From: JBOGGN01 sp050744165
GTDB taxonomy: Bacteria; Actinomycetota; Acidimicrobiia; Acidimicrobiales; Palsa-688
Length of the DNA stretch: 5,177 bases
NCBI GenBank assembly: GCA_050744165.1
Contig: JBOGGN010000354.1
Coordinates: forward strand, 1 to 5,177
Direction: 5' to 3'
The notes below the pieces were generated by a model. That model saw only the letters and a program-made list of their open reading frames with translations, did no database searches and was not told where the DNA came from. This document shows positions 1-5,177 of the stretch, piece after piece. The first letter of the stretch is position 1, and each line of letters starts with the position of its first letter. Made by a program: the position numbers and the translations under genes.

Positions 1-506
1 CGGAAACCCTCTGTCACCCGGCCGTGGAAGGCGTCCACCGCGGTCTCCAACCGGTCCGGACCGACCCCGGATGCCACCAAGCGGCCGCGTGCCACGTCGG
101 CGGGCACGTCGAGGAGAATTACCAGATCAGGCCACAGGCCCTCGCTGGCCCAGTCCGACACGTGCTCGATCTCGGCCAGGTCGAGGCCTCGACCGAAGCC
201 TTGATAGGCCAGCGACGAGCCTGCGTAGCGGTCGGTTACAACGTCGCGGCCGGACTCCAAGGCAGGTCGGATGACCGTCGCCACGTGCTGCGCCCGGTCC
301 GCCGCCAGCAGCAGGGCTTCGGCCCGGATCCCGACCTGCATCCCGGCATGGGTGCCGAGCACCAGCTGGCGTATGTGCCGGCCAAGCTCAGTTCCTCCCG
401 GTTCTCTCGTCAATACCGCCCCAAGCCGCGCCGCCAGCCGCGCCGCCTGCGTCGACTTCCCCGAGGCCTCCCCGCCTTCGAAGGCGACGAACCGCCCTCG
501 AGTCAC
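1..506 (-). CDS. tmk: Thymidylate kinase (dTMP kinase), 3' end cut by window edge
   Basis: The gene encodes the cytoplasmic kinase that phosphorylates dTMP to dTDP with ATP, an essential step in dTTP synthesis. 168 codons are visible of a family that usually has about 205-215, so roughly 40 C-terminal residues lie beyond the left edge. The N-terminus MTRGRFVAFEGG leads into a Walker A loop (residues 11-18, GGEASGKS). REPGGT follows at 34-39, EALLLAADR at 63-71, the DRY motif at 92-94 with SSLAYQG at 97-103, and LLDVPADVARGR at 131-142 before the LID. DRLE at 151-154 and RVTEGF at 163-168 are also typical. The P-loop has no arginine at its variable positions, so this looks like the bacterial LID-arginine type. 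I chose the GTG at 506 because it directly precedes the conserved N-terminus and overlaps the upstream stop (GTGA). No Shine-Dalgarno is visible, so coupled translation is likely. Family identity is very secure. Confidence 0.96.
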   Translation of the reverse strand, partial: MTRGRFVAFEGGEASGKSTQAARLAARLGAVLTREPGGTELGRHIRQLVLGTHAGMQVGIRAEALLLAADRAQHVATVIRPALESGRDVVTDRYAGSSLAYQGFGRGLDLAEIEHVSDWASEGLWPDLVILLDVPADVARGRLVASGVGPDRLETAVDAFHGRVTEGF

Positions 507-838
507 GCCCCGGACAAGGTATCGGACAGCTTCTTGGGGGCCTTCCGGCGCCAAGCGTCGGCCAGCAGCTCCTTCACGACCGCGACGTCCGCGTCTTCGA
601 GGGTGACAACGACGCACGAGAGCCGGCTGCCCCAGTAGAACGGGGTGAATGACTTGGGTCGCTCGGCCACGGCCGCCAAGATGTCCTCTTCGGAGACCAT
701 GACCCGGACATGCTCCTCGTCGGGCACGGTGGCAAAGATCTTGCCTCTAACCCGGAAGGACTCCATCCCGTGGTGGTCCTGCGACACCGCTTCGGGAAGA
801 GACAGCGCCAACGCTCGCACCTCGTCAAATGTCGTCAT
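503..838 (-). CDS. MmcQ/YjbR-like small protein (DUF419 family)
   Basis: This is a complete 111-residue protein, about the usual family length. The family has a CyaY-like or double-wing alpha/beta fold. Members are often called DNA-binding, but no biochemical role is settled. Family-like features are the N-terminal helix with LPEA (14-17), the HHG...FRVRGKIFATV strands (22-38), KSFTPFYWG (62-70), a VVVTLEDAD strand-turn (76-84) and a C-terminal helix ending in the basic RRKAPKKL (97-104). There is no signal peptide or membrane segment, so it should be cytoplasmic. I prefer the ATG at 838. An in-frame TTG at 850 would add four residues (MAAA), and neither start has a ribosome binding site. It begins 15 bases after the topA stop, and its TGA overlaps the tmk GTG, so it is almost surely co-transcribed with both. 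The family call is good; any link to topology or nucleotide metabolism is inference from position only. Confidence 0.85.
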   Translation of the reverse strand: MTTFDEVRALALSLPEAVSQDHHGMESFRVRGKIFATVPDEEHVRVMVSEEDILAAVAERPKSFTPFYWGSRLSCVVVTLEDADVAVVKELLADAWRRKAPKKLSDTLSGA

Positions 839-853
839 GGCTGCTGCCAAACG

Positions 854-3835
854 CTAGGTGGTCTCGGGGGCCTTCCTGGCGGCCGTCGACTTGGCGGGCA
901 CCGCCTTCTTGGCCGTGCCCCTCTTCTTGGCCGTGCCCGCCTTGGCCGTGCCCGCCTTCGTGGTCGCGGCGGCCGTGGCCGCCTTGGCGGCGGTCGCCTT
1001 GGTGGCCGTCTTCTTGGCGCCGGTGGCCTTGGTAGCCGTCTTCTTGGCGGTCCCCGGTCGCGAGGAGCGCGCAGAGCGCGTCGAGGGTCCCGCCCGCCGC
1101 CGGTCGGCCAGCAACTCCGCGGCCCGCTCGAGCGTCACCTCCTCGACGGTGTCGCCCTTGCGTAGTGAGGCATTGGTCACGCCATCGGTGACGTACGGCC
1201 CGAAACGTCCCTCCTTCACCACCACCGGCCCGCCACTGGAAGGATCCGGCCCCAACTCCCGCAGCGGTGCGGCAGACGCGCCCCGGCCGCGCATCGCCTT
1301 GGGCTGGGCGAAGAGCGCCCTCGCCTCGTCCAGGGTGACGGTGAACAACTGGCCGTCGGACGTCAACGACCGGGAGTCGGATCCCTTCTTCAGGTAGGGC
1401 CCGAAACGGCCGGAGGTGGCGACGATCTCCTCGCCGTCGTCGGCCACGCCCACCACCCGCGGCAGGGACAGCAGCTGGAGGGCGTCGTCAAGGGTCACGG
1501 TCTCTAGCGCCATCCCCTTGAGAAGCGACTGCGTCTTGGGCTTGGCCGCTTTGGCCTTGGCGGTGCCAGCAGGCGAGGCCGCTTTGGCCTTGGCGGTGCC
1601 AGCAGGCGAGGCCGCGGCCCCGTTGGCGGCGCCGTCGGTGGTGCCGTCGGCTGCCTCGGTCCCGCCCAGCTGCACGTAGGGCCCGAAACGTCCCGCCCTG
1701 GCCACGACGCCGAGACCGGAAACCGGGTCGGTGCCAAGCACCCGGTCGCCGGACCCGGCACCGAGGAGCTCTTCGGCCTTGGCGACGGTCAGCTCGTCGG
1801 GCGCCAGGTCCTCGGGTACCTGGGCCGTCTCCTCGCCACGCTGGACGTAGGGCCCGTACCGGCCGACCCGGACCACGATGCCGTCGCCGACGGGGATGGA
1901 GTTGATCTCGCGGGCGTCGATCAGGTTCAGCTGGTCATGGACCATCTGGTTGAGGCCGGCGCCCATGGCGGGGGCGCCCATGGCGCTGTCGGGCGACGCC
2001 TGGTGGCCATCGCCATCGCCGAAATAGAACCGGTGCAGCCACGGTGTCGCCTCGCCCTGGCCGCCCGCAATCTGGTCCAGCGTCTCCTCCATCTGGGCCG
2101 TGAACCCGTAGTCGACCAGCTGGGTGAAGTACTGCTCCAACAGGCCGACGACGGCGAACGCGGTCCAGGTCGGGACGAGAGCGGTGCCCTTCTTGTGGAC
2201 GTAGCCGCGAGCCTGGATGGTGTCGATGATGGTGGCGTACGTCGACGGCCGGCCCACGCCCAAGTCCTCCAGCGCCTTGACCAGGGACGCCTCCGTGTAA
2301 CGGGCCGGCGGCTGGGTGGCGTGGCCCCGAGGCGCCAGCTCCAGGGCGTCGAGGGGGTCGCCGGCGGCCAGCACCGGCAGGCGAACCTCCTGGTCCTCAA
2401 GGGCGGCGTTGGGGTCGTCGGAGCCCTCCACGTAGGCCCGAAGGAACCCCGGGAACTCGATCGTCTTGCCACTGGCCGAGAACTCGGCATCCTCGCCCGC
2501 CGACGAGCGGGCTGCGAGCCGCACCTGGACGCTGTGGCCTCGGGCGTCGGCCATCTGCGATGCCACGGTGCGCTTCCAGATCAGGTCGTACAACCGGAAC
2601 ATGTCCCCGGAGAGCCGTGTCTGCTCGGGCGTCCGGAAGGTCTCCCCCGCCGGGCGGATGGCCTCATGGGCCTCCTGCGCGTTCTTGACCTTCTTGTCGT
2701 ACCGCCGCGGCTGGGGGGGCACGAAGGCCTCCCCGTAGAGGGAGCGGGCCTGCGCCCGGGCGGCGTTCAGGGCCTGCTCCGAGAGCGTGGTCGAGTCGGT
2801 GCGCATGTAGGTGATGTAGCCCTGTTCGTACAGGTCCTGGGCGATCGACATAGCTCGTTTGGCCGAGAACCGCAGCTTGCGCCCCGCCTCCTGTTGCAAG
2901 GTGGAGGTCATGAACGGGGCGTAGGGCGAGCGGCGGTAGGGCTTCTCGTCCACTGATCGCACCGAGAAGTCAGCCCCGTCGAGCCGGGCCGCCAAGCCAG
3001 TGGCTGCGGTCTCGTCCAGCCGCAACGGAACCGAGGGGGCCCGTCCGCCACCCGCGGCGCCCGCCGCCCCGGCTGACCTCGACGCGGCGCCGGCCGACCC
3101 GTCATGGAGCCGCCCGTCGTCGCCAAAGTCCTTGCCCGTAGCCAGGCGGCGCCCGTCGACGGCGACGAGCGTGGCGGGGAAGGACTCCCTTGTGCCCACC
3201 TTCTGGAAGCGACCCTCGATGTCCCAGTAGGAGGCGGTGACGAAATGGATTCGGGCTCGTTCCCGCTCCACCAACAGGCGCGTGGCGACCGACTGGACTC
3301 GACCCGCGGAGAGCCCCGCGTTGACCTTCTTCCAAAGGACGGCAGACACCTCCCAGCCAACGAGGCGGTCCAGGATGCGGCGGGCCTCCTGAGCATCGAC
3401 GAGACGGCGGTCGAGGTCACGCCACTCCCGCACCGCCCGCTCGATCGCGGGGCGGGTGATCTCGTGAAACACCATCCGCTTCACCGGGACCCGCGGGTTG
3501 AGGACCTCCAGGAGGTGCCAGGCGATGGATTCGCCCTCGCGGTCCTCGTCAGTCGCGAGGTAGAGCTCGCTCGCCTCCTTGACCAGACTTTTCAGCTTCC
3601 TGACCTGCTCCTTCTTCTGGCGGGGGACGATGTAGAGCGGCTTGAAATCGTTCTCCACGTCGACACCGAGGCGCGCCCAGCGTTCGCTGCGGTAGGCCTC
3701 GGGAATGTCTGCCGCCCGATCGGGCAGGTCACGGATGTGGCCGACCGAGGCCTCGACCAGGTAGTCGCTCCCGAGAAAGCCCGCGATCGTTTTCGCCTTG
3801 GCGGGTGATTCCACGATGACGAGAGGTTTGGCCAT
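854..3835 (-). CDS. topA: DNA topoisomerase I (type IA), actinobacterial form with basic tail
   Basis: This 993-residue enzyme relaxes negative supercoils by nicking one strand and passing the other. The TOPRIM domain (about 4-123) carries E9, the PAKAKTI loop (11-17) with K13, and the acidic D96-x-D98-R-E100 triad for Mg2+. LSAGRVQSVATR (175-186) follows. The catalytic Y343 lies in ITYMRTDS (341-348) with R345 beside it. EAHEAIRP (388-395) and LGVGRPSTYATII (525-537) are also conserved. The C-terminal part has four topoisomerase repeats marked GR[FY]GPY at 658, 715, 809 and 876, and then a Lys/Ala/Thr tail from about 928. I find no zinc-finger cysteines, in fact no cysteine at all. Gly/Ala-rich inserts occur at 246-266 and 606-627. 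A basic linker with an 11-residue perfect duplication (742-763) separates repeats two and three. The start at ATG 3835 fits the conserved KPLVIVESPAKAK beginning. No Shine-Dalgarno precedes it. It is first in the probable topA-yjbR-tmk operon. Confidence 0.98.
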   Translation of the reverse strand: MAKPLVIVESPAKAKTIAGFLGSDYLVEASVGHIRDLPDRAADIPEAYRSERWARLGVDVENDFKPLYIVPRQKKEQVRKLKSLVKEASELYLATDEDREGESIAWHLLEVLNPRVPVKRMVFHEITRPAIERAVREWRDLDRRLVDAQEARRILDRLVGWEVSAVLWKKVNAGLSAGRVQSVATRLLVERERARIHFVTASYWDIEGRFQKVGTRESFPATLVAVDGRRLATGKDFGDDGRLHDGSAGAASRSAGAAGAAGGGRAPSVPLRLDETAATGLAARLDGADFSVRSVDEKPYRRSPYAPFMTSTLQQEAGRKLRFSAKRAMSIAQDLYEQGYITYMRTDSTTLSEQALNAARAQARSLYGEAFVPPQPRRYDKKVKNAQEAHEAIRPAGETFRTPEQTRLSGDMFRLYDLIWKRTVASQMADARGHSVQVRLAARSSAGEDAEFSASGKTIEFPGFLRAYVEGSDDPNAALEDQEVRLPVLAAGDPLDALELAPRGHATQPPARYTEASLVKALEDLGVGRPSTYATIIDTIQARGYVHKKGTALVPTWTAFAVVGLLEQYFTQLVDYGFTAQMEETLDQIAGGQGEATPWLHRFYFGDGDGHQASPDSAMGAPAMGAGLNQMVHDQLNLIDAREINSIPVGDGIVVRVGRYGPYVQRGEETAQVPEDLAPDELTVAKAEELLGAGSGDRVLGTDPVSGLGVVARAGRFGPYVQLGGTEAADGTTDGAANGAAASPAGTAKAKAASPAGTAKAKAAKPKTQSLLKGMALETVTLDDALQLLSLPRVVGVADDGEEIVATSGRFGPYLKKGSDSRSLTSDGQLFTVTLDEARALFAQPKAMRGRGASAAPLRELGPDPSSGGPVVVKEGRFGPYVTDGVTNASLRKGDTVEEVTLERAAELLADRRRAGPSTRSARSSRPGTAKKTATKATGAKKTATKATAAKAATAAATTKAGTAKAGTAKKRGTAKKAVPAKSTAARKAPETT
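857..1054 (-). other. Basic Lys/Ala/Thr-rich C-terminal tail of TopA
   Basis: This stretch encodes residues 928-993, composed almost wholly of Ala, Lys, Thr and Gly, with KK pairs about every 10 residues early on and GTAK units later. It resembles histone H1-like tails. In mycobacterial and streptomycete TopA, similar lysine-rich tails are known to bind DNA and raise processivity. That role here is inferred from composition and placement after the last GRFGPY repeat. Confidence 0.85.
989..1048 (-). repeat. Two tandem 30-base units in the topA tail
   Basis: Two adjacent 10-codon units encode AKKTATKATG and AKKTATKATA (residues 930-949). In the plus-strand register 991-1020 versus 1021-1050 the DNA differs at 3 of 30 positions, so this is a slightly aged tandem duplication. 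Further along, a 15-base unit (926-940 and 941-955) repeats perfectly, encoding the AGTAK units. Confidence 0.85.
1544..1615 (-). repeat. Perfect 33-base tandem repeat in a topA interdomain linker
   Basis: Units 1545-1577 and 1578-1610 are identical, with a few more matching bases at each end, giving about 2.2 copies. They encode ASPAGTAKAKA twice (residues 742-752 and 753-763). The repeat keeps frame and lies between the second and third C-terminal GRFGPY repeats, followed by the basic AKPK. Complete identity, including at synonymous positions, suggests a recent duplication, probably variable in copy number. Confidence 0.95.
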
Positions 3836-3847
3836 TGGCGTAGAGAG

Positions 3848-3875
3848 ACTGAATCGAAGAACCGGGCGGTGTCAA
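3848..3875 (-). promoter_or_regulatory. Likely topA operon promoter
   Basis: On the minus strand a perfect TTGACA (-35) lies at 3875-3870. After 16 bases comes TTCAGT at 3853-3848, a weak -10 that keeps three consensus positions. The expected start, seven bases on, is the A at 3841, only 6 bases before the ATG. That leader is too short for a Shine-Dalgarno, matching its absence. The -35 is convincing and the -10 is only moderate. topA promoters are commonly supercoiling-sensitive in actinobacteria, but nothing here proves it. Confidence 0.5.
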
Positions 3876-3895
3876 CCCGGAGAGGTTCGGGTCGC

Positions 3896-3901
3896 TAGCA
3901 T
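3896..3901 (+). promoter_or_regulatory. Candidate -10 element for a leaderless DedA-family transcript
   Basis: TAGCAT fits the actinobacterial TANNNT -10 pattern and ends 8 bases before the GTG at 3910. Transcription would therefore start at or within about 3 bases of the start codon. No purine-rich ribosome binding site precedes the GTG, which agrees with leaderless translation. No good -35 is seen at 16-18 bases upstream, where the region overlaps the -35 of the divergent topA promoter. Confidence 0.45.
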
Positions 3902-3909
3902 CAGCCGTC

Positions 3910-4533
3910 GTGTTCAGCCCAACCCACCTACTGAACGACTTTGGCGCGCTCGGCGTGCTGCTGATCTCGTTCGCCGAAACAGGGATTCTGCTGGGGATCG
4001 TACTGCCTGGTGACTCGCTGCTGTTCACCGCCGGCTTGCTTTCAGCAACAACGCGCAGGGGCGACGTCCACCTCAACTTGGTCGCGGTCATCGTCGCTGC
4101 CGTCGTCGGCGCCGTGGTCGGGGGCCAGGTCGGCTACCTCTTCGGGCGCAAGCTGGGACCGACTCTGTTCCGGCGGCCGGACTCCCGGCTGTTCAAGCAG
4201 GCGTACGTGGAGCGGACATCGAAGTACTTGGACAAGTACGGTTCGACCAAGGCTGTGGCGCTGGCGCGCTTCGTGCCCGTGGTCCGCACGCTCATGAACC
4301 CCCTGGTGGGGGTCACCGAGATGGACGCCCGGGCGTTCACCGTCGCCAACGTCGTGAGTGGCGTGGTGTGGGCCGCCGGGGTGACCATCCTCGGTTTCCT
4401 CCTCGGCAAGTCGATCTCCAACGTCGACCATTACCTGCTTCCGATCATTGGCGTGATCATCATCGCCTCGCTGGTCCCTGTCGCCTTGGAGATCAGAAAG
4501 GCACGTGGGGAAAAGCGCCGCCGCGTGGCATAA
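3910..4533 (+). CDS. DedA-family (SNARE-associated/VTT domain) inner-membrane protein
   Basis: This is a complete 207-residue integral membrane protein of usual length. DedA proteins act in envelope homeostasis. Some members are polyprenyl-phosphate or phospholipid flippases and some depend on the proton gradient; the substrate of this one cannot be told from sequence. Hallmarks are a first hydrophobic segment (about 11-33) with a buried acidic E23, then the LPGDSLLFTAG motif (32-42) with D35. A second segment (56-78) ends in YLFGR (76-80). RFVPVVRT (120-127) holds R120 and R126, followed by NPLVGVTEMD (130-139), and hydrophobic segments lie near 142-166 and 175-193. E23, D35 and the two arginines match residues needed for function in E. 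coli YqjA. The tail KARGEKRRRVA is basic and probably cytoplasmic. The start is GTG 3910, with no ribosome binding site. It is divergent from topA and convergent with the next gene, so it is likely monocistronic. Confidence 0.94.
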   Translation: MFSPTHLLNDFGALGVLLISFAETGILLGIVLPGDSLLFTAGLLSATTRRGDVHLNLVAVIVAAVVGAVVGGQVGYLFGRKLGPTLFRRPDSRLFKQAYVERTSKYLDKYGSTKAVALARFVPVVRTLMNPLVGVTEMDARAFTVANVVSGVVWAAGVTILGFLLGKSISNVDHYLLPIIGVIIIASLVPVALEIRKARGEKRRRVA

Positions 4534-4555
4534 CGCCTCGCGGAGCGGCGGCGCT
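4511..4555 (-). terminator. Hairpin terminator at the convergent gene ends
   Basis: Perfect 11-base arms at 4514-4524 (AGCGCCGCCGC) and 4545-4555 enclose a 20-base loop that holds the DedA-gene stop codon. Read on the minus strand the stem is followed by a short T4 run (4514-4511, its first T also pairing), which suits intrinsic termination of the repeat-protein gene. On the plus strand no T run follows. The stem lies in the last coding bases of the DedA gene and reaches the stop codon of the opposite gene. Confidence 0.65.
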
Positions 4556-5177
4556 CAGCCGCCGGCGGTGAAGGTCACATCCACGTAGGTCCATTCCTGG
4601 CCGTCGTTGGTCAGCAGCCGAGCGTGCAACACGGCTCCGGGCGGCCATGCCGGGAGGTTGCCATAGCTGGTCTGGTTGGCGGGAAGTGGCCCCGTATTCA
4701 GCAGGTCGCTGCCACCCTCGGCGGAGCCGACGGTGAGCCAGTGGTTGGTCGCCCAGGGCGCCTGTGTCCAGCTGAAGGGCCGGTCCGAGCCGACCCCCCG
4801 CTGGCCTTCGAGCGGCCAGGTGAACTCGGACTGGTTGGAGGCCACCGAGAACCCGATCTCGCTGTGCGACCAGCGCCCGCCGACCGAGGCATAGATCCGG
4901 GCCCACAACGGCTGGCCGATGGGCAAGCCGGTCGCCGCGAAGCTGGTGTTGCCAGCCCCGAGTGACCCGGTGTTGAGCAGGTCGGCGGCGCCGCGGACGG
5001 TCCCGACCGTGATGCAGTACTCAGTCGCTCCCGGCACCGCGGTCCACCGGAACGGTTCGTTGCTGTCCAGGGTCCCATGGTCGACCGGGGCCAGGAACGC
5101 GGGCTTGCCTCGGACGGGTGCCGCGGCCGCGGTCGGGATCTCGCCCTCCGGTGCGCCGGCAGGGGGGGCAGCAGGCC
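4555..5177 (-). CDS. Probable secreted or surface protein with two Ig/FN3-like repeats, 5' end outside window
   Basis: 206 C-terminal codons are visible and the frame stays open to the right edge. The in-frame GTG at 5037 falls inside the first repeat and is not a credible start. The visible part begins with a Pro/Ala/Gly-rich linker (about residues 1-25), followed by two related modules at about 27-112 and 118-204, ending with GG. Both modules carry PF[RS]WT, an AT-x-x-x-x-TVG strand, DLLNTG-x-L and a closing W-rich strand pair (GRWSHSEIGF and QEWTYVDVTF). This pattern resembles short beta-sandwich repeats found in exported proteins of many environmental bacteria, with YWLxVGTxxGGxDL-type cores. 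I infer extracytoplasmic location from this and from the linker; any signal peptide would lie outside. The module suggests adhesion or ligand binding, but no catalytic motif is visible. It converges on the DedA gene. Confidence 0.8.
   Translation of the reverse strand, partial: PAAPPAGAPEGEIPTAAAAPVRGKPAFLAPVDHGTLDSNEPFRWTAVPGATEYCITVGTVRGAADLLNTGSLGAGNTSFAATGLPIGQPLWARIYASVGGRWSHSEIGFSVASNQSEFTWPLEGQRGVGSDRPFSWTQAPWATNHWLTVGSAEGGSDLLNTGPLPANQTSYGNLPAWPPGAVLHARLLTNDGQEWTYVDVTFTAGG
4564..4824 (-). repeat. Second Ig/FN3-like module of the repeat protein
   Basis: The module covers visible residues 118-204. Its core PFSWTQAPWATNHWLTVG is followed by SDLLNTGPL and a final YVDVTFTA strand. It aligns with the first module in order and spacing, but identity is concentrated in the WT, TVG and DLLNTG blocks. 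It is an old duplication rather than a recent copy. Confidence 0.8.
4840..5097 (-). repeat. First Ig/FN3-like module of the repeat protein
   Basis: The module covers visible residues 27-112. It opens with FLAPVDHGTLDSNEPFRWT, a typical strand A-B entry for such repeats. It continues with ATEYCITVGT, ADLLNTGSL and LPIGQPLWARIYA, and closes with the HSEIGFSVA strand. It contains the only cysteine in the visible part (residue 54). Confidence 0.8.

Noticed and set aside
24..638. Plus-strand open frame of 204 codons opposite tmk and the YjbR-like gene
   Set aside because: Both minus-strand genes have clear family motifs, while this product is Arg/Pro/Ala-rich with no domain, as expected of an antisense shadow.
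926..955. Possible CRISPR-like or mobile-element repeat in the topA tail
   Set aside because: The repeats are in-frame tandem codon units for Ala, Gly, Thr and Lys with no spacers, so they are coding low-complexity sequence.
1937..2956. Long plus-strand open frame (339 codons) opposite topA
   Set aside because: It lies wholly within topA, whose translation shows catalytic motifs throughout this stretch. Its own product shows no recognisable domain. High GC content produces long antisense open frames.
3104..3808. Plus-strand open frame of 234 codons opposite the N-terminal part of topA
   Set aside because: The opposite strand encodes the TOPRIM domain, and the plus-strand product resembles no family and has no promoter or ribosome binding site.
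4559..4568. 10-base palindrome CCGCCGGCGG near the convergent junction
   Set aside because: It is within the last codons of the repeat protein, is pure G and C, and has no second copy or T run. It is most likely due to composition.
4555..5037. Complete 160-residue gene starting at GTG 5037
   Set aside because: The GTG encodes a valine inside the first repeat module, and the frame continues without a stop to the window edge with a sensible linker and strand. The gene is partial, not complete.

Overview
The window is GC-rich and densely coded, and it reads as chromosomal DNA of a high-GC actinobacterium. An uncultured Acidimicrobiia-like lineage is my best guess, at moderate confidence. The evidence is a DNA topoisomerase I without zinc fingers that ends in a Lys/Ala/Thr-rich tail, topA lying close upstream of tmk, GTG starts, and start codons without clear Shine-Dalgarno sequences.

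Left part (1-3835, minus strand): a probable operon read right to left. It starts with topA (topoisomerase I, 993 aa), followed after 15 bases by a small MmcQ/YjbR-like protein, whose stop overlaps the GTG start of tmk (dTMP kinase) by 4 bases. tmk runs off the left edge, missing perhaps 40 C-terminal residues. The operon links relief of negative supercoiling with dTTP supply. The YjbR-like gene sits between two housekeeping genes that are direct neighbours in some actinobacteria such as Streptomyces.

Middle (3836-3909): a 74-base divergent intergenic region. It has a good -35 for topA and a TANNNT -10 just before the plus-strand gene. Both promoters would give leaderless or near-leaderless transcripts, which fits the missing ribosome binding sites.

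Right part: a plus-strand DedA-family membrane protein (3910-4533) converges on a minus-strand gene (4555 to beyond the right edge). The latter has a Pro/Ala-rich linker and two diverged copies of an approximately 86-residue beta-rich extracellular-type repeat. A GC-rich hairpin followed by T4 on the minus strand spans the junction and includes the last codons of the DedA gene.

There is no rRNA, tRNA, CRISPR array, transposon or phage gene. No gene-free stretch exceeds 74 bases. I do not see a clear new multi-gene system. The points most worth attention are the YjbR-like insertion in the topA-tmk operon, the compact divergent promoter region, the repeat-driven growth of the basic regions of TopA, and the uncharacterised repeat protein at the right edge.
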